Part shown: positions 18,184-27,660 of the stretch, in pieces | Layout of the letters: each line of letters starts with the position of its first letter | Numbering within the stretch: position 1 is the stretch's first letter | Source: Sphingobacteriales bacterium | GTDB lineage: Bacteria; Bacteroidota; Bacteroidia; Sphingobacteriales; Sphingobacteriaceae | Length of the DNA: 41,251 nt | NCBI GenBank assembly: GCA_004294495.1 | Contig: REAS01000045.1 | Location: forward strand, 1 to 41,251 | Reading direction: 5' to 3' | Notes under the pieces: generated by a model | Database searches by the model: none | The model's input: only the letters and a program-made list of their open reading frames with translations | What the model was told of the DNA's origin: nothing | Made by a program: the position numbers and the translations under genes

Positions 18184-18918
18184 TTACTCGTTTTCGTTAA
18201 TTTCTGCCATACGTGGAGCTGTGGTTTTAATGTTGGTGTTTGCAAAATCTTCGGCTATTAAGCCATCTCGCATACGCACTATTCGGTGAGCGTGTTGGGC
18301 AATATCTTCTTCGTGGGTAACAATAATAATAGTGTTTCCTTTGGCATGAATTTCTTCTATCAAAGCCATAATTTCTACTGATGTTTTGGTATCTAAATTA
18401 CCCGTAGGTTCATCGGCCAAAACAATAGATGGATTGTTAATCAACGCCCTTGCAATAGCCACACGCTGCCTTTGTCCGCCCGATAGTTCGTTAGGTTTAT
18501 GGTGCTGCCTATTACCCAAACCTACGTTTTCTAATGCTTTAGTGGCTCTTTGGTTGCGTTCTAATTTATTTATACCCGCATAAATTAATGGCAAGGCAAC
18601 ATTATCTAAAGCGGTACTACGTGGCAAAAGGTTAAAAGTTTGAAACACAAAACCAATTTCTTTATTACGCACTTCTGCTAGTTGGCTGTCGGTCATTTCG
18701 CTCACATTTATGCCATTTAAAACATATTGACCTTGTGTTGGCGTATCTAAACAACCTAAAATATTCATTAAAGTAGATTTGCCCGAACCCGATGGCCCCA
18801 TTAAAGCCACAAATTCGCCTTTGTTTATACTTAACGAAACCGATTTTAGTGCATAAATAGTTTCGGCACCAATTACGTATTTTCTACCTATATCTTTAAT
18901 GGTTATTAATGGTTGCAT
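18184..18918 (-). CDS. ABC transporter ATP-binding protein, LolD/MacB/FtsE-like subfamily
   Basis: This 244-residue ATPase shows Walker A (GPSGSGKST), the Q-loop region [11 protein letters not shown], signature [15 protein letters not shown], Walker B with D-loop ([12 protein letters not shown]) and switch His (IIVTHE). The wording fits the MacB/LolD/YknY group that powers FtsX-like permeases in lipoprotein release or peptide/antibiotic export. No permease is adjacent, so the partner must be encoded elsewhere and the substrate is unknown. An acidic tail of about 15 residues extends past the usual C-terminus. Confidence 0.9.
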   Translation of the reverse strand: MQPLITIKDIGRKYVIGAETIYALKSVSLSINKGEFVALMGPSGSGKSTLMNILGCLDTPTQGQYVLNGINVSEMTDSQLAEVRNKEIGFVFQTFNLLPRSTALDNVALPLIYAGINKLERNQRATKALENVGLGNRQHHKPNELSGGQRQRVAIARALINNPSIVLADEPTGNLDTKTSVEIMALIEEIHAKGNTIIIVTHEEDIAQHAHRIVRMRDGLIAEDFANTNIKTTAPRMAEINENE

Positions 18919-19329
18919 TGTTTTTTATTTTGTAGGACAAACTAAAGCTAAATTTGTTACAAAGAAATTTTATGTAGTTAATGTTCTATATTTAAGTTTT
19001 AGTTTTTAAAAACTTAAGCAAAATCCTACTAATCTATTACTTCATACATTAAAATTTTATTTCAACTAAATTATTTTAATGCTTGCAATATTATTTTGGA
19101 AATTTGCATTTAAATTAAATAATGTATAGCCCAAAAATCAAATAAACAACCAGTTAAATAAAGTGAAAATTAAACTATAATTTTTACTTTGTTTGGGGAA
19201 GTGTCTAACTGCATATTAAAACTTTATTGTGACCAACACTATCATAGCAAAGTTGATTTATCTTGAAAATAAACTTGGTAAAATACATGGTATTTACTTC
19301 AAATTAGGTATTAACTCACACTATTATTT
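18919..19329. other. AT-rich divergent intergenic region, no gene recognised
   Basis: About 410 nt separate the divergent ABC ATPase gene and gpmI. It has many short stop-closed frames, no full TAnnTTTG on the minus strand for the ABC gene (only TTTAGTTTG), and the gpmI -7 box at its right edge. A G-rich patch (TTTGGGGAAGTGTCTAACTG, near 19191) stands out in composition but I could not tie it to any element. Confidence 0.4.
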
Positions 19330-19337
19330 TATATTTG
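19330..19337 (+). promoter_or_regulatory. -7 box of gpmI; rules out the TTG start
   Basis: TATATTTG matches TAnnTTTG and contains the TTG (19335) used as start in the ORF track. The ATG at 19353 is then only about 10 nt downstream of the expected transcription start, a very short leader. Confidence 0.5.
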
Positions 19338-19352
19338 CACAAAAATAATCTT

Positions 19353-20858
19353 ATGGAAAACAAAAAAGTTGCGCTCTTAATTTTAGATGGTTGGGGTTTT
19401 GGTAAAAACGATGCTTCAAATGCGGTTTTAGCTGCAAATACACCGTTTTTTGATTATTGCTTAGCCAATTATCCAAATTCTAAATTAGAGGCTTCGGGCG
19501 AGTTTGTAGGTTTACCCGCTGGGCAAATGGGCAACTCGGAAGTTGGGCACATGAATTTAGGTGCAGGCCGTGTGGTTTACCAAGAACTTGGGCGCATAAA
19601 TAAAGCAGTTGCCGATGGCGATTTTAACACTAATCCTATTTTACAAAACGCATTTAACTACGCAAAAGTAAACAATAAAAAAGTTCATTTTATGGGCTTG
19701 TTGAGCGATGGTGGTGTACATTCACACACATCACATCTAAAAGGTTTGTGCAATGCGGCAGTAAATGCGGGTTTACAAAAAATATATATTCATGCTTTTT
19801 TAGATGGCCGAGATACCGACCCAAACTCGGGCGTGGGTTATATTGAGGATTTACAAAATAGCATACAAAACACACCAGTTAAAATTACAACAGCCATTGG
19901 CCGTTATTACGCAATGGACCGAGACAACCGTTGGGAACGTGTAAAATTAGCTTACGATGTGATGGTTAAAGGTTCGGAAGAAAATAGTGCTAATTTAGTA
20001 GAATCTATAAAAGAATCGTACCAAAATAGCATAACCGATGAGTTTATAAAACCTATTTTGGTTGATGCAAATGGGTTAATTGAAGATGGTGATGTGCTAA
20101 TTTGCTTTAATTTTAGAACCGACCGTGGTCGCGAGATTTCGATTGCGCTAACCCAAAAAGATTTTCCGGAGTACGAAATGAAGAAGCTAAACCTTCATTA
20201 CACCACCATGACAACTTACGACGAAACTTTTAAAAACGTAAGCGTAGTTTTTACAAAAGAAGATTTGGCAAATACACTTGGCGAAGTTTTAGAGCAAAAC
20301 CATAAAAATCAAATTCGCATTGCCGAAACCGAAAAATACCCACATGTAACTTTCTTCTTCTCGGGCGGACGTGAAAAAGAATTTGAAAACGAAAAACGTA
20401 TTATGATACCATCGCCAAAGGTGGCTACCTACGATTTGCAACCCGAAATGAGTGCAGCCGGAATTAGAGATGCCATTATTCCTGAGCTTGAAAAAGGCTG
20501 GGCCGATTTTATTTGTCTAAACTTTGCAAATCCCGATATGGTTGGCCATACAGGTGTTTTTAATGCCGTAGTTAAAGCGGTAGAAACTGTTGATGCTTGC
20601 GCAAAAGCTGTTGTTGAAGGGGGACAAAAAAATGGTTATTCGTTTATTATTATTGCCGACCATGGCAATGCCGATTTTATGCTAAACGCCGATGGTAGCC
20701 CAAACACAGCACACACCACCAACTTAGTGCCCTGCATTTTAATTGATAAAGATTATAAAACCATTAAAGACGGTAAACTAGGCGATATTGCACCCACTAT
20801 TTTAAAAATTATGAACCTAGCTGCACCCACACAAATGGACGGTAACGTGTTGGTTTAA
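19353..20858 (+). CDS. gpmI: 2,3-bisphosphoglycerate-independent phosphoglycerate mutase
   Basis: This 501-residue metal-dependent enzyme interconverts 3- and 2-phosphoglycerate in glycolysis. It belongs to the alkaline phosphatase superfamily. The N-terminal LILDGWG carries a metal-binding Asp. The phosphoserine nucleophile is in MGNSEVGHMN at residue 62, the position known for Bacillus iPGM. HAFLDGRDTDP and the C-terminal IIADHGNADFM and TAHTTNLVP supply substrate and metal ligands. Length is standard (about 505-515). The start is the ATG at 19353, because the ORF-track TTG is in the -7 box. A small lipoprotein gene follows with no gap. Confidence 0.97.
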   Translation: MENKKVALLILDGWGFGKNDASNAVLAANTPFFDYCLANYPNSKLEASGEFVGLPAGQMGNSEVGHMNLGAGRVVYQELGRINKAVADGDFNTNPILQNAFNYAKVNNKKVHFMGLLSDGGVHSHTSHLKGLCNAAVNAGLQKIYIHAFLDGRDTDPNSGVGYIEDLQNSIQNTPVKITTAIGRYYAMDRDNRWERVKLAYDVMVKGSEENSANLVESIKESYQNSITDEFIKPILVDANGLIEDGDVLICFNFRTDRGREISIALTQKDFPEYEMKKLNLHYTTMTTYDETFKNVSVVFTKEDLANTLGEVLEQNHKNQIRIAETEKYPHVTFFFSGGREKEFENEKRIMIPSPKVATYDLQPEMSAAGIRDAIIPELEKGWADFICLNFANPDMVGHTGVFNAVVKAVETVDACAKAVVEGGQKNGYSFIIIADHGNADFMLNADGSPNTAHTTNLVPCILIDKDYKTIKDGKLGDIAPTILKIMNLAAPTQMDGNVLV

Positions 20859-21392
20859 ATGAAATTACACTGCTATTTTATTGCGCTAGTTATGTTTTCC
20901 CTTTGCGGGGGATGCATATCTGGCGAAAGCAAAACTCAGAATCAAAAAATTTATTATTTTAATCTAAAAAACTTTTTTGAGGCCGAAGTTTTACGTTTAA
21001 ATATAGAAAATCCAGCGGTGTATAAATCTGTTTATCACAACAAACAATCCCAAAAAAAGAAGGTGGAAATTAATGATTGGGCTACCGAATTATCGCTATT
21101 TACCGAATCGGATATTAATAAAACTGCTTTTAAAAATAGTTACCACACAGATAGTGCCGCAACAAAAATTGTTTACACAGCAAAAAACAAAGATTTAAAA
21201 ACGCAACGCATCACAATTTACTTGCAAAACTATAAACCAGTTTACGTACATATTATCAACTACCAAAAAAATTATCTCTTTAAAAGTTTAGAAAATCTAA
21301 TTTATTACACTAAAAAAGCGTACGTAATTAAAAAAAAGCAAAAGCCTTTATTTGGGGATACAGAAACTTATAATGTGAAAGGGATATTTTAA
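20859..21392 (+). CDS. Putative small lipoprotein of unknown function
   Basis: I do not recognise this 177-residue protein. It starts with a short hydrophobic segment and a possible lipobox (SLCGGC, Cys about 19; the Cys at -3 is unusual), so it may be lipid-anchored. The remainder is Lys/Tyr/Asn-rich with no membrane segment and looks like a soluble periplasmic domain. Its ATG is the base right after the gpmI stop codon, which implies co-transcription and probably coupled translation. It ends 20 nt before the stop of the convergent TPR gene. Confidence 0.7.
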   Translation: MKLHCYFIALVMFSLCGGCISGESKTQNQKIYYFNLKNFFEAEVLRLNIENPAVYKSVYHNKQSQKKKVEINDWATELSLFTESDINKTAFKNSYHTDSAATKIVYTAKNKDLKTQRITIYLQNYKPVYVHIINYQKNYLFKSLENLIYYTKKAYVIKKKQKPLFGDTETYNVKGIF

Positions 21393-21412
21393 ATAATTTT
21401 GGTAAAAATAAA

Positions 21413-22030
21413 TTACTGCATATCAACTAAAAACTGCTTTGCTTTATCAATCAAAACCTGTATATCTGCCCTGCTATTATTGTAAATTAATACTTTTTGA
21501 AAATCTTTTATAGATAAATTAGTAGCTGTAATGGCTTCTACTTTATTGTAAACATTAGCTAATTTTTGATTTTTGAAATAGCCTAAATCTAAATAAGCTA
21601 AACCCCTGTTTTGGTAAAATTTTAAATCATTAGGGCTCATATCAATACCTGTCGAAAAATCTTTAATGGCACCTTTTATTAATTTTTCTTTTTCAACAGC
21701 CATAAGGTTACTCAAGCCAGTATAAATTACAGTTTTTGCTTTTCCACGGTAATAGTATGCTACGGTTTCGCTTGGTTTTAAAGCTATTAATTTATCAAAA
21801 GCCGAAATACATTTTGTATATTGATTTGCATGGTAGTACGAGTAACCCATAAACCATAGAGCATTCATATCGCTATTGTTTTCAACACACGCTTTTTCAA
21901 AATATGAAGCTGCGGTTGTAAATTCGCCTTCCATTAGCGCTTTTTGCCCTAGCCGTGTGTACGACTCTTGTGCTAAAAGCATATTTGAAAATACCAAAAC
22001 AAACAGAAAACTAAAAACTAAATTTTTCAT
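21413..22030 (-). CDS. Exported TPR-repeat protein
   Basis: This 205-residue protein has a signal peptide (MKNLVFSFLFVLVFSNMLLAQ). At least three tetratricopeptide units follow, for example GEFTTAASYFEKACVENNSD, ALWFMGYSYYHANQYTKCIS and FYQNRGLAYLDLGYF. TPRs are protein-binding scaffolds, so a periplasmic adaptor role is likely, with unknown partner. The ORF-track start at 22057 is a TTG lying within the promoter's -7 box; the ATG at 22030 gives a proper signal peptide. It is convergent with the lipoprotein gene. Confidence 0.85.
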   Translation of the reverse strand: MKNLVFSFLFVLVFSNMLLAQESYTRLGQKALMEGEFTTAASYFEKACVENNSDMNALWFMGYSYYHANQYTKCISAFDKLIALKPSETVAYYYRGKAKTVIYTGLSNLMAVEKEKLIKGAIKDFSTGIDMSPNDLKFYQNRGLAYLDLGYFKNQKLANVYNKVEAITATNLSIKDFQKVLIYNNSRADIQVLIDKAKQFLVDMQ

Positions 22031-22054
22031 TAAATATATAATTGTTGCAAATGC

Positions 22055-22084
22055 CAAATATAGTATTGCAAATACTTAACGCAA
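22055..22084 (-). promoter_or_regulatory. Complete Bacteroidota-type promoter of the TPR gene
   Basis: On the minus strand, TTG (22082-22084) is followed after exactly 19 nt by TATATTTG (22055-22062), matching the -33/-7 arrangement of the Bacteroidota primary sigma factor. The TPR ATG is 25 nt downstream of the box. Confidence 0.65.
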
Positions 22085-22247
22085 CATTTTCACATTTATT
22101 TTTTTTAAACTGACTTTATAACATACTTTCGCTAAAAAATACAGACTAAAACCAAATTTAAAGGTTCAAAAATAAGACTAATTGATGTTGGCACAAGTTT
22201 GGTAACCTTATGTTGTTTAATAAAAAATAACAAAACAATTAAAAATT

Positions 22248-22261
22248 CTGTCAATATGGCG
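22248..22261 (+). promoter_or_regulatory. Possible regulatory motif upstream of lon
   Basis: CTGTCAATATGGCG lies 23 nt before the lon ATG. It resembles a degenerate TGTCA-N3-TGACA inverted repeat. I have a weak recollection of similar sequences upstream of Bacteroidota heat-shock genes but cannot confirm it. No TAnnTTTG box occurs before lon. Confidence 0.2.
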
Positions 22262-22284
22262 TTTTTTAGTTCCAATAATAAAAT

Positions 22285-24753
22285 ATGAGCATTTTCGATC
22301 CATTCGACTTTAATACCGCACCAGCATTGATAAACGAAGACACAGAATTTTTTCCTTTAATGTCTCCAGAAGACGAAGAGGAGATGAATAACGAGCAAAC
22401 ACCAGAGATACTTGCAATATTACCTTTACGTAACACCGTTTTATTTCCAGGTGTGGTAATACCCATAACCGTAGGTCGCGATAAATCTATCCGCTTAATA
22501 AAAGATGCCTACCGTGGCAAAAAAATAATTGGAGTGGTTGCCCAAAACGATATTAATATAGAAGACCCAAATTTTGATCAACTAAATAAAGTGGGTACCG
22601 TTGCCGTAATTATAAAAATGCTGCAAATGCCCGATGGAAATACCACAGTTATTATTCAAGGTAAAAGTAGGTTTAGTATAGATGCCGAAGTACAAGCCGA
22701 ACCTTACATAAAAGCTGCGGTTTCTAAGTTTGAAGAGGTGCGCCCAAAAATGGATAAAGAGTTTAAAGCTTTGGTTTCATCGGTAAAAGAATTGGCTATA
22801 CAAATTATACAGTACTCGCCAAATATACCTTCCGATGCTGCTATAGCTATAAAAAACATTGACAGTACTCCGTTTTTAATCAACTTTATATCATCAAATA
22901 TGAATGCGGCTGTTGCCGATAAACAGTTACTATTAGAACAAGCTAACCTGCGTGAGCGAGCAAGTATGGTTTTGGTGCATTTAAGTACCGAGTTGCAATT
23001 ATTAGAACTTAAAAATCAAATACAAAACCGTGTAAAAGTTGATTTAGATAAACAACAACGAGATTATTTCTTAAATCAACAAATAAAAACTATACAGGAA
23101 GAACTGGGCGGAAACTCGCCCGATATGGAAATTGATAGTTTGCGCAAAAGGGCGAACACTAAAAAATGGAGTAAAGATACCAAAGATCATTTTTTAAAAG
23201 AGGTTGATAAGTTAGCCCGCATGAATCCGGCTGCGGCCGATTACTCGGTATTAATAAACTACTTAGAAGTTTTGGTTGAACTACCTTGGCAACAGTACAG
23301 CAAAGATAATTTTGATTTAAATAGAGCACAAAAAATATTAGATAAAGACCATCATGGGATGGATAAAGTAAAAAAACGGATTATAGAATACTTATCGGTT
23401 TTAAAACTTAAACAAAACATGAAAGCACCAATTTTATGTTTGGTTGGCCCTCCGGGAGTTGGAAAAACATCGTTAGGGAAATCAATAGCCAAAGCTTTAG
23501 GCCGTAAATATGTACGTATCGCTTTGGGCGGAGTGCGTGACGAGGCCGAAATAAGAGGTCATCGTAAAACTTACATTGGTGCAATGCCGGGTAAAATAAT
23601 CCAGTCTATAAAAAAAGCAGGTACATCAAACCCAGTTTTTGTGTTAGATGAGATTGATAAAGTAGGTAACGATCATAGGGGCGACCCATCATCGGCATTG
23701 TTAGAGGTTTTAGACCCCGAGCAAAACAGTGCATTTGCCGATCATTTTGTGGAGCTTGATTACGATTTATCTAACATCATGTTTATTGCCACAGCAAATA
23801 GCCTAAGTAACATACAGCCAGCTTTGTTAGATAGGATGGAAATTATTGAAGTAAACGGTTATACCATCGAAGAAAAAATAGAGATTGCCAAAAAACATTT
23901 ACTGCCTAAACAAAAAGAACAACACGGTTTAAAAGTTAAAGATATAGTATTAAAACCAGCCATAATCGAGAAAGTTATTGAAGATTATACTCGCGAATCG
24001 GGCGTACGTGGTTTAGAAAAAACCATTGGCAGCCTTGTGCGTGGTGCAGCCACAAAAATTGCTATGGAAGTTGCCTATAATCCAACTTTTACAAATCAAG
24101 ATGTTTTAACTACTTTAGGTGCACCTTATTACGATAAAGATTTTTACGAAGGTAACGATGTTGCTGGTGTAATTACTGGCCTTGCTTGGACCCAAGTAGG
24201 GGGCGATATTTTATTTATTGAAGCCAGCCTTAGTCCTGGCAAAGGTAAAATGACTTTAACTGGTAATTTAGGCGATGTGATGAAAGAATCGGCAGTTATA
24301 GCTATGGCATATATTAGAGCCCACGCCCAAGCTTTAGGTATTGATTACCGAGTGATTGATCAGTGGGATTTGCACATACACGTACCAGCTGGTGCTACCC
24401 CAAAAGATGGCCCATCGGCAGGTATTACCATGCTATCGGCATTAGTATCGGCGTTTACGCAAAGACAAGTAAAAGAAAAATTAGCTATGACAGGCGAAAT
24501 TACCCTACGTGGTAAGGTATTACCAGTTGGCGGGATAAAAGAAAAAATATTAGCCGCAAAACGAGCCAATATTAAAGACATTATCTTATCAAAAGCCAAC
24601 GAAAAAGATATTAAAGAAATTAACGAAGCGTATATTAAAGACCTTCGTTTTCATTACGTTACCAATATGTTAGATGTTATTGATTTGGCATTGCTAAAAA
24701 ACAAGGTTGTAAATGCAATAGATATTGTTTACAAACCAGAAAAAGATAAATAA
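22285..24753 (+). CDS. lon: ATP-dependent protease La (Lon)
   Basis: This 822-residue LonA protease degrades damaged and regulatory proteins in the cytoplasm. The N-terminal LON substrate-binding domain starts near residue 40 (ILPLRNTVLFPGVVIPITVGR). It is followed by a helical segment and an AAA+ module with Walker A GPPGVGKTS (about 388-396), Walker B VFVLDEIDK and the arginine-finger region. The C-terminal protease domain has the catalytic Ser in KDGPSAG (S711) and the Lys in GGIKEK (second Lys, about 754), spaced 43 residues apart as in E. coli. The acidic N-terminal leader (EDEEEMNNE) is common in Bacteroidota Lon. It appears monocistronic. Confidence 0.97.
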   Translation: MSIFDPFDFNTAPALINEDTEFFPLMSPEDEEEMNNEQTPEILAILPLRNTVLFPGVVIPITVGRDKSIRLIKDAYRGKKIIGVVAQNDINIEDPNFDQLNKVGTVAVIIKMLQMPDGNTTVIIQGKSRFSIDAEVQAEPYIKAAVSKFEEVRPKMDKEFKALVSSVKELAIQIIQYSPNIPSDAAIAIKNIDSTPFLINFISSNMNAAVADKQLLLEQANLRERASMVLVHLSTELQLLELKNQIQNRVKVDLDKQQRDYFLNQQIKTIQEELGGNSPDMEIDSLRKRANTKKWSKDTKDHFLKEVDKLARMNPAAADYSVLINYLEVLVELPWQQYSKDNFDLNRAQKILDKDHHGMDKVKKRIIEYLSVLKLKQNMKAPILCLVGPPGVGKTSLGKSIAKALGRKYVRIALGGVRDEAEIRGHRKTYIGAMPGKIIQSIKKAGTSNPVFVLDEIDKVGNDHRGDPSSALLEVLDPEQNSAFADHFVELDYDLSNIMFIATANSLSNIQPALLDRMEIIEVNGYTIEEKIEIAKKHLLPKQKEQHGLKVKDIVLKPAIIEKVIEDYTRESGVRGLEKTIGSLVRGAATKIAMEVAYNPTFTNQDVLTTLGAPYYDKDFYEGNDVAGVITGLAWTQVGGDILFIEASLSPGKGKMTLTGNLGDVMKESAVIAMAYIRAHAQALGIDYRVIDQWDLHIHVPAGATPKDGPSAGITMLSALVSAFTQRQVKEKLAMTGEITLRGKVLPVGGIKEKILAAKRANIKDIILSKANEKDIKEINEAYIKDLRFHYVTNMLDVIDLALLKNKVVNAIDIVYKPEKDK

Positions 24754-25065
24754 TAAAATATATACCAGTTCTTTCTTGCTTATAATTAATTATAATTTTA
24801 TTGTTAAAGATAAGTCTTTTATACTCACGTCACTTTTTTTTGATTAAAACTTTTAATCAGTGGGTTTTATTGCAGTAAGTATGCCTAAAATAATACTACA
24901 AATAACCCAATTTGTATGTTTTTGTTACAAATATTAAATTAATGTTAAATAAATCAATACTTGTAGTGCATAATTTAATATTAAAATAAATAGTTTATTA
25001 CACTAAGATGTTTTACATTTATTTTTCCACTGAAAACATTTTAATACCCAATTATTTTATTTTTT
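24754..25065. other. AT-rich intergenic region before the type B surface-protein cluster
   Basis: This 312-nt region has two AT-only palindromes (24780-24795 and 24842-24858), the latter flanked by CACT/AGTG arms after a T-run. They could be weak ends of the lon transcript. No full TAnnTTTG box is found before the next gene (TATGTTTTTG near 24916 is the closest). Confidence 0.4.
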
Positions 25066-27252
25066 ATGAAAAAAAAATACGCTTTTTTTTTGCTTTTTTT
25101 TGTTAATATTTTAACCATAACTGTCTCAAATAAAATTTATGCGAATAATATACATCATAATTATATTCCTGAAATAAATAATATATACAATACTTCGCCT
25201 GTTTTTATTGAAAATAGCTATAATCGTTTATATAATCCTTTAAATGTTAATGAAGTGATTTTTCCCCTAACACTTAACCTATTAACCATACCTAATTTAA
25301 AAGTTAATCAAACTGCCGAACGCCATGAGATTGAAATTCCTTTTAATAAACTAAAATCTTTTGTTTCATACTCGCTTAATTACAATAATTACGGCGAGGG
25401 GAAAATAGCTATTAATAAAAAATTATTTTTATTAAAAGACTCTTTAGGAAATAGAAATAATACTAAACTTTCATCTAAAAAGAATGTTAGAAAAAAAACT
25501 GAAAAACAAGCTTTAATAAAATTAAAACCAATTGGTGTTAATGATGTTCGCTTTTTAAATGCCGAAGACGCCCAACAAACATCCTCGGTAACCTTAAATG
25601 TATTAAGCAATGATAATTTAAATAACAAATTACCCGTTACTTTTGAAACTTTATTGCCACCATTAAATGTGAAAGATTTGGTAGTAAACTTAACCAATGG
25701 CGATGTAACATTTATATTACCTGATAGCAAAAAAATACCCAATACTTATACCTATACATATCGTTTAAAAACTTTGGATGGGGTTTATTCTAATCCAATA
25801 ACAGCAACTCTCTATACAGCTTTTTCTCCATCAATAACCTTAAATAAAACCCCTGATTTTAACGATATTAATAATGATGGCTTAGCACAAGCTGGTGAAA
25901 CAATAACTTATACCTTTCCTACTAAAAATACTGGAAATGTTGATATTGAAAATGCAGTAGTTACTGATCTTAAAATTGGGTTAAAGGCTCCGGTTCTTCC
26001 TAAACTACTAAAACCAGGCGAAACAGGCGTAATATCTATTCTACCTAAAAAATATGTTATAAAAGCTGCCGATATTTTAGCAGGCAGAGTATCAAATACT
26101 GCGACGGTTTCTGCTTTAGAACCAATTACAAACACGGTAGTAACAGATACATCCAGCGCAATTGTTATTTTTCCTATTTTAAAAATCGAATTAGTTAAAA
26201 GCAGTACGGTTATTGATGTAAATGGTAATTGCATTGCAGATGCTGGAGACAAAATACAATATACGTTTACTGTTTCAAATAAAGGCACTGTTGATGTTTT
26301 TAGTATTGTAATAAACGACCCTAAAATTAATTTAGTTAACCAGCCTATATCCCCATCAACCTTAGCGCCTGGCAAATCTGGAACTTTAATCGCTCTTAAC
26401 ACCTATACAATTACCCAAGCCGATATTATTAATGCTATTGTTTCTAATAAGGCAATTGCCCAAGGTGAAAATTTACAAAATACATTAGTTACTGCCGAGG
26501 CCGAAAACTTTGTTACAACTGGACAACCAATACAAAATTGTGGTGGTGGTGGCGGAGGTGGCGGAGGAGGTGGTGGCGGAGGTGGTGGCGGTGGCGGCGG
26601 TGGCGGTGGTGGCGGAAGTGGTGGCGGCCCGAAAATAAGTTTAGTAAAAAAAGTTACAAATAAAGGTACAGGCGTAAATGGCATCTTTTTATTCGGCGAT
26701 ATTATAATTTATTCTTTTACTATAACTAATACAGGTAATGTAGCTCTAAAAAATTTAGTTTTAACCGACCCTCTATTTGTAAATCCGAATATTGATTTAA
26801 CAATCACAACCCTGTTACCAAAAGCCAAAATAAGCGTTTTAGCCAATTATGTCGTTACAACCGCAAATATTTCTGCTGGGGTAGTTATTAATCAAGCATT
26901 GGTTACCAGCCTAGATCCAAAAAATGTTACCGTTCAAGATTATTCAGGATCTACAATCGATACAGATGATAAAACTGTGACCTCATTAATTGATGGTTAT
27001 TTTATACCTAATGTGTTTACACCCAATGGCGATGGAATTAACGATACTTTCGAAATAATAGGGTTCCAAAATTATAACAATGTAGAAATAGAAGTATTTA
27101 ACCGTTGGGGTAACCAAGTATATATAAATCTAAATTACAAAAACCAATGGGTGGCAGAAGGTTTAAATGAAGGTACTTATTACTATATAATTAAGTTAAA
27201 AACTTTAACAGATACTAAAAGTTTAAAAGGTTGGGTACTTATCAAACGTTAA
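25066..27252 (+). CDS. T9SS type B cargo: DUF11-repeat surface protein with poly-Gly linker (short paralogue)
   Basis: This 728-residue exported protein has a signal peptide (about 1-27) and a Lys/Asn-rich segment of no recognised fold. From about residue 165 comes a region (GVNDVRFLNAED) matching the larger neighbour. DUF11-type beta-sandwich repeats begin near 254, 371 and 522. Between repeats 2 and 3 lies Cys492, then 25 Gly, one Ser and three Gly. The C-terminal 85 residues (NVFTPNGDGINDTF ... FNRWGNQVY) are a gliding-motility-associated C-terminal domain, the type B sorting signal of T9SS. The protein is probably exported and surface-bound as an adhesin or matrix protein (inference). It shares domain order and near-identical ends with the next gene and appears to be a shortened copy: the GEVED/SdrD_B-like region and two DUF11 repeats are missing. 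Confidence 0.88.
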   Translation: MKKKYAFFLLFFVNILTITVSNKIYANNIHHNYIPEINNIYNTSPVFIENSYNRLYNPLNVNEVIFPLTLNLLTIPNLKVNQTAERHEIEIPFNKLKSFVSYSLNYNNYGEGKIAINKKLFLLKDSLGNRNNTKLSSKKNVRKKTEKQALIKLKPIGVNDVRFLNAEDAQQTSSVTLNVLSNDNLNNKLPVTFETLLPPLNVKDLVVNLTNGDVTFILPDSKKIPNTYTYTYRLKTLDGVYSNPITATLYTAFSPSITLNKTPDFNDINNDGLAQAGETITYTFPTKNTGNVDIENAVVTDLKIGLKAPVLPKLLKPGETGVISILPKKYVIKAADILAGRVSNTATVSALEPITNTVVTDTSSAIVIFPILKIELVKSSTVIDVNGNCIADAGDKIQYTFTVSNKGTVDVFSIVINDPKINLVNQPISPSTLAPGKSGTLIALNTYTITQADIINAIVSNKAIAQGENLQNTLVTAEAENFVTTGQPIQNCGGGGGGGGGGGGGGGGGGGGGGGGGSGGGPKISLVKKVTNKGTGVNGIFLFGDIIIYSFTITNTGNVALKNLVLTDPLFVNPNIDLTITTLLPKAKISVLANYVVTTANISAGVVINQALVTSLDPKNVTVQDYSGSTIDTDDKTVTSLIDGYFIPNVFTPNGDGINDTFEIIGFQNYNNVEIEVFNRWGNQVYINLNYKNQWVAEGLNEGTYYYIIKLKTLTDTKSLKGWVLIKR
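26542..26628 (+). repeat. (GGN)25 poly-glycine coding tract
   Basis: Twenty-five consecutive Gly codons (GGT/GGC/GGA mixed) are followed by AGT and three more Gly codons. The tract lies exactly where the paralogue has a Cys-containing linker and two extra domains. Mixed codons suggest it is kept as a protein linker rather than being a pure slippage tract, though unit changes remain possible. Confidence 0.9.
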
Positions 27253-27660
27253 TATTATTTCAAACTATCTTATTATATAAATTTTCAATTTATAAGAATT
27301 AAAAAAAAAATAATTCAAATTATATTAAGAATTAATTCAATTAATAAATACAACAACATTTAAAATTGCGAATATTTTGTTTCTTATTTAAAGTATAAAT
27401 TCAATTGCAATACTAAAAAAACACGAATGGTGTATCAAATACTAATATTAAAATATTCAATCATTTGTTTTAGAAGCAGTTAAAGCTATTTGCTTATTAT
27501 TTTTTATTTAGTTTTTTTTTTAATTAAATAGTGGTAAAATTGTAGTTTACTATTTTTATAAATTTGGTAATACCCACTTTATAAGAAAGTCTTAACTATT
27601 AGTGAAATATTTCATAAAATTATTAAAAAATATTTCTAATTATTAAATGAATTTTAAAAT
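27253..27660. other. Very AT-rich spacer between the two surface-protein genes
   Basis: This 408-nt spacer is almost all A and T and has no ORF of note. It includes an 8-bp AT hairpin (27276-27294) without a following T-run, and a candidate promoter for the downstream gene. The size and promoter suggest the two paralogues are transcribed separately. Confidence 0.5.
27540..27566 (+). promoter_or_regulatory. Candidate promoter of the large surface protein-sprF-like-porE-like unit
   Basis: TTG (27540-27542) is followed after 16 nt by TAAATTTG (27559-27566). The -7 matches TAnnTTTG; the spacing is a little short of the usual 17-21. The ATG is 94 nt downstream of the box. Confidence 0.4.

Noticed and set aside
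19191-19260. G-rich patch TTTGGGGAAGTGTCTAACTG as an insertion-sequence end
   Set aside because: I could not find a matching inverted copy or any transposase-like translation nearby.
22185-22205. TTGGCACAAGTTTGG upstream of lon as a possible sigma-54 promoter
   Set aside because: The -12 part reads TGGT instead of TTGC at the required spacing, so the match is poor.
26403-26684. 93-aa minus-strand ORF rich in proline
   Set aside because: Poly-Pro is simply the reverse complement of the poly-Gly codons of the surface protein gene.
27276-27294. AT-only hairpin after the short surface protein gene as a terminator
   Set aside because: The stem has 8 A-T pairs and is followed by an A-run, not a T-run, on the coding strand.
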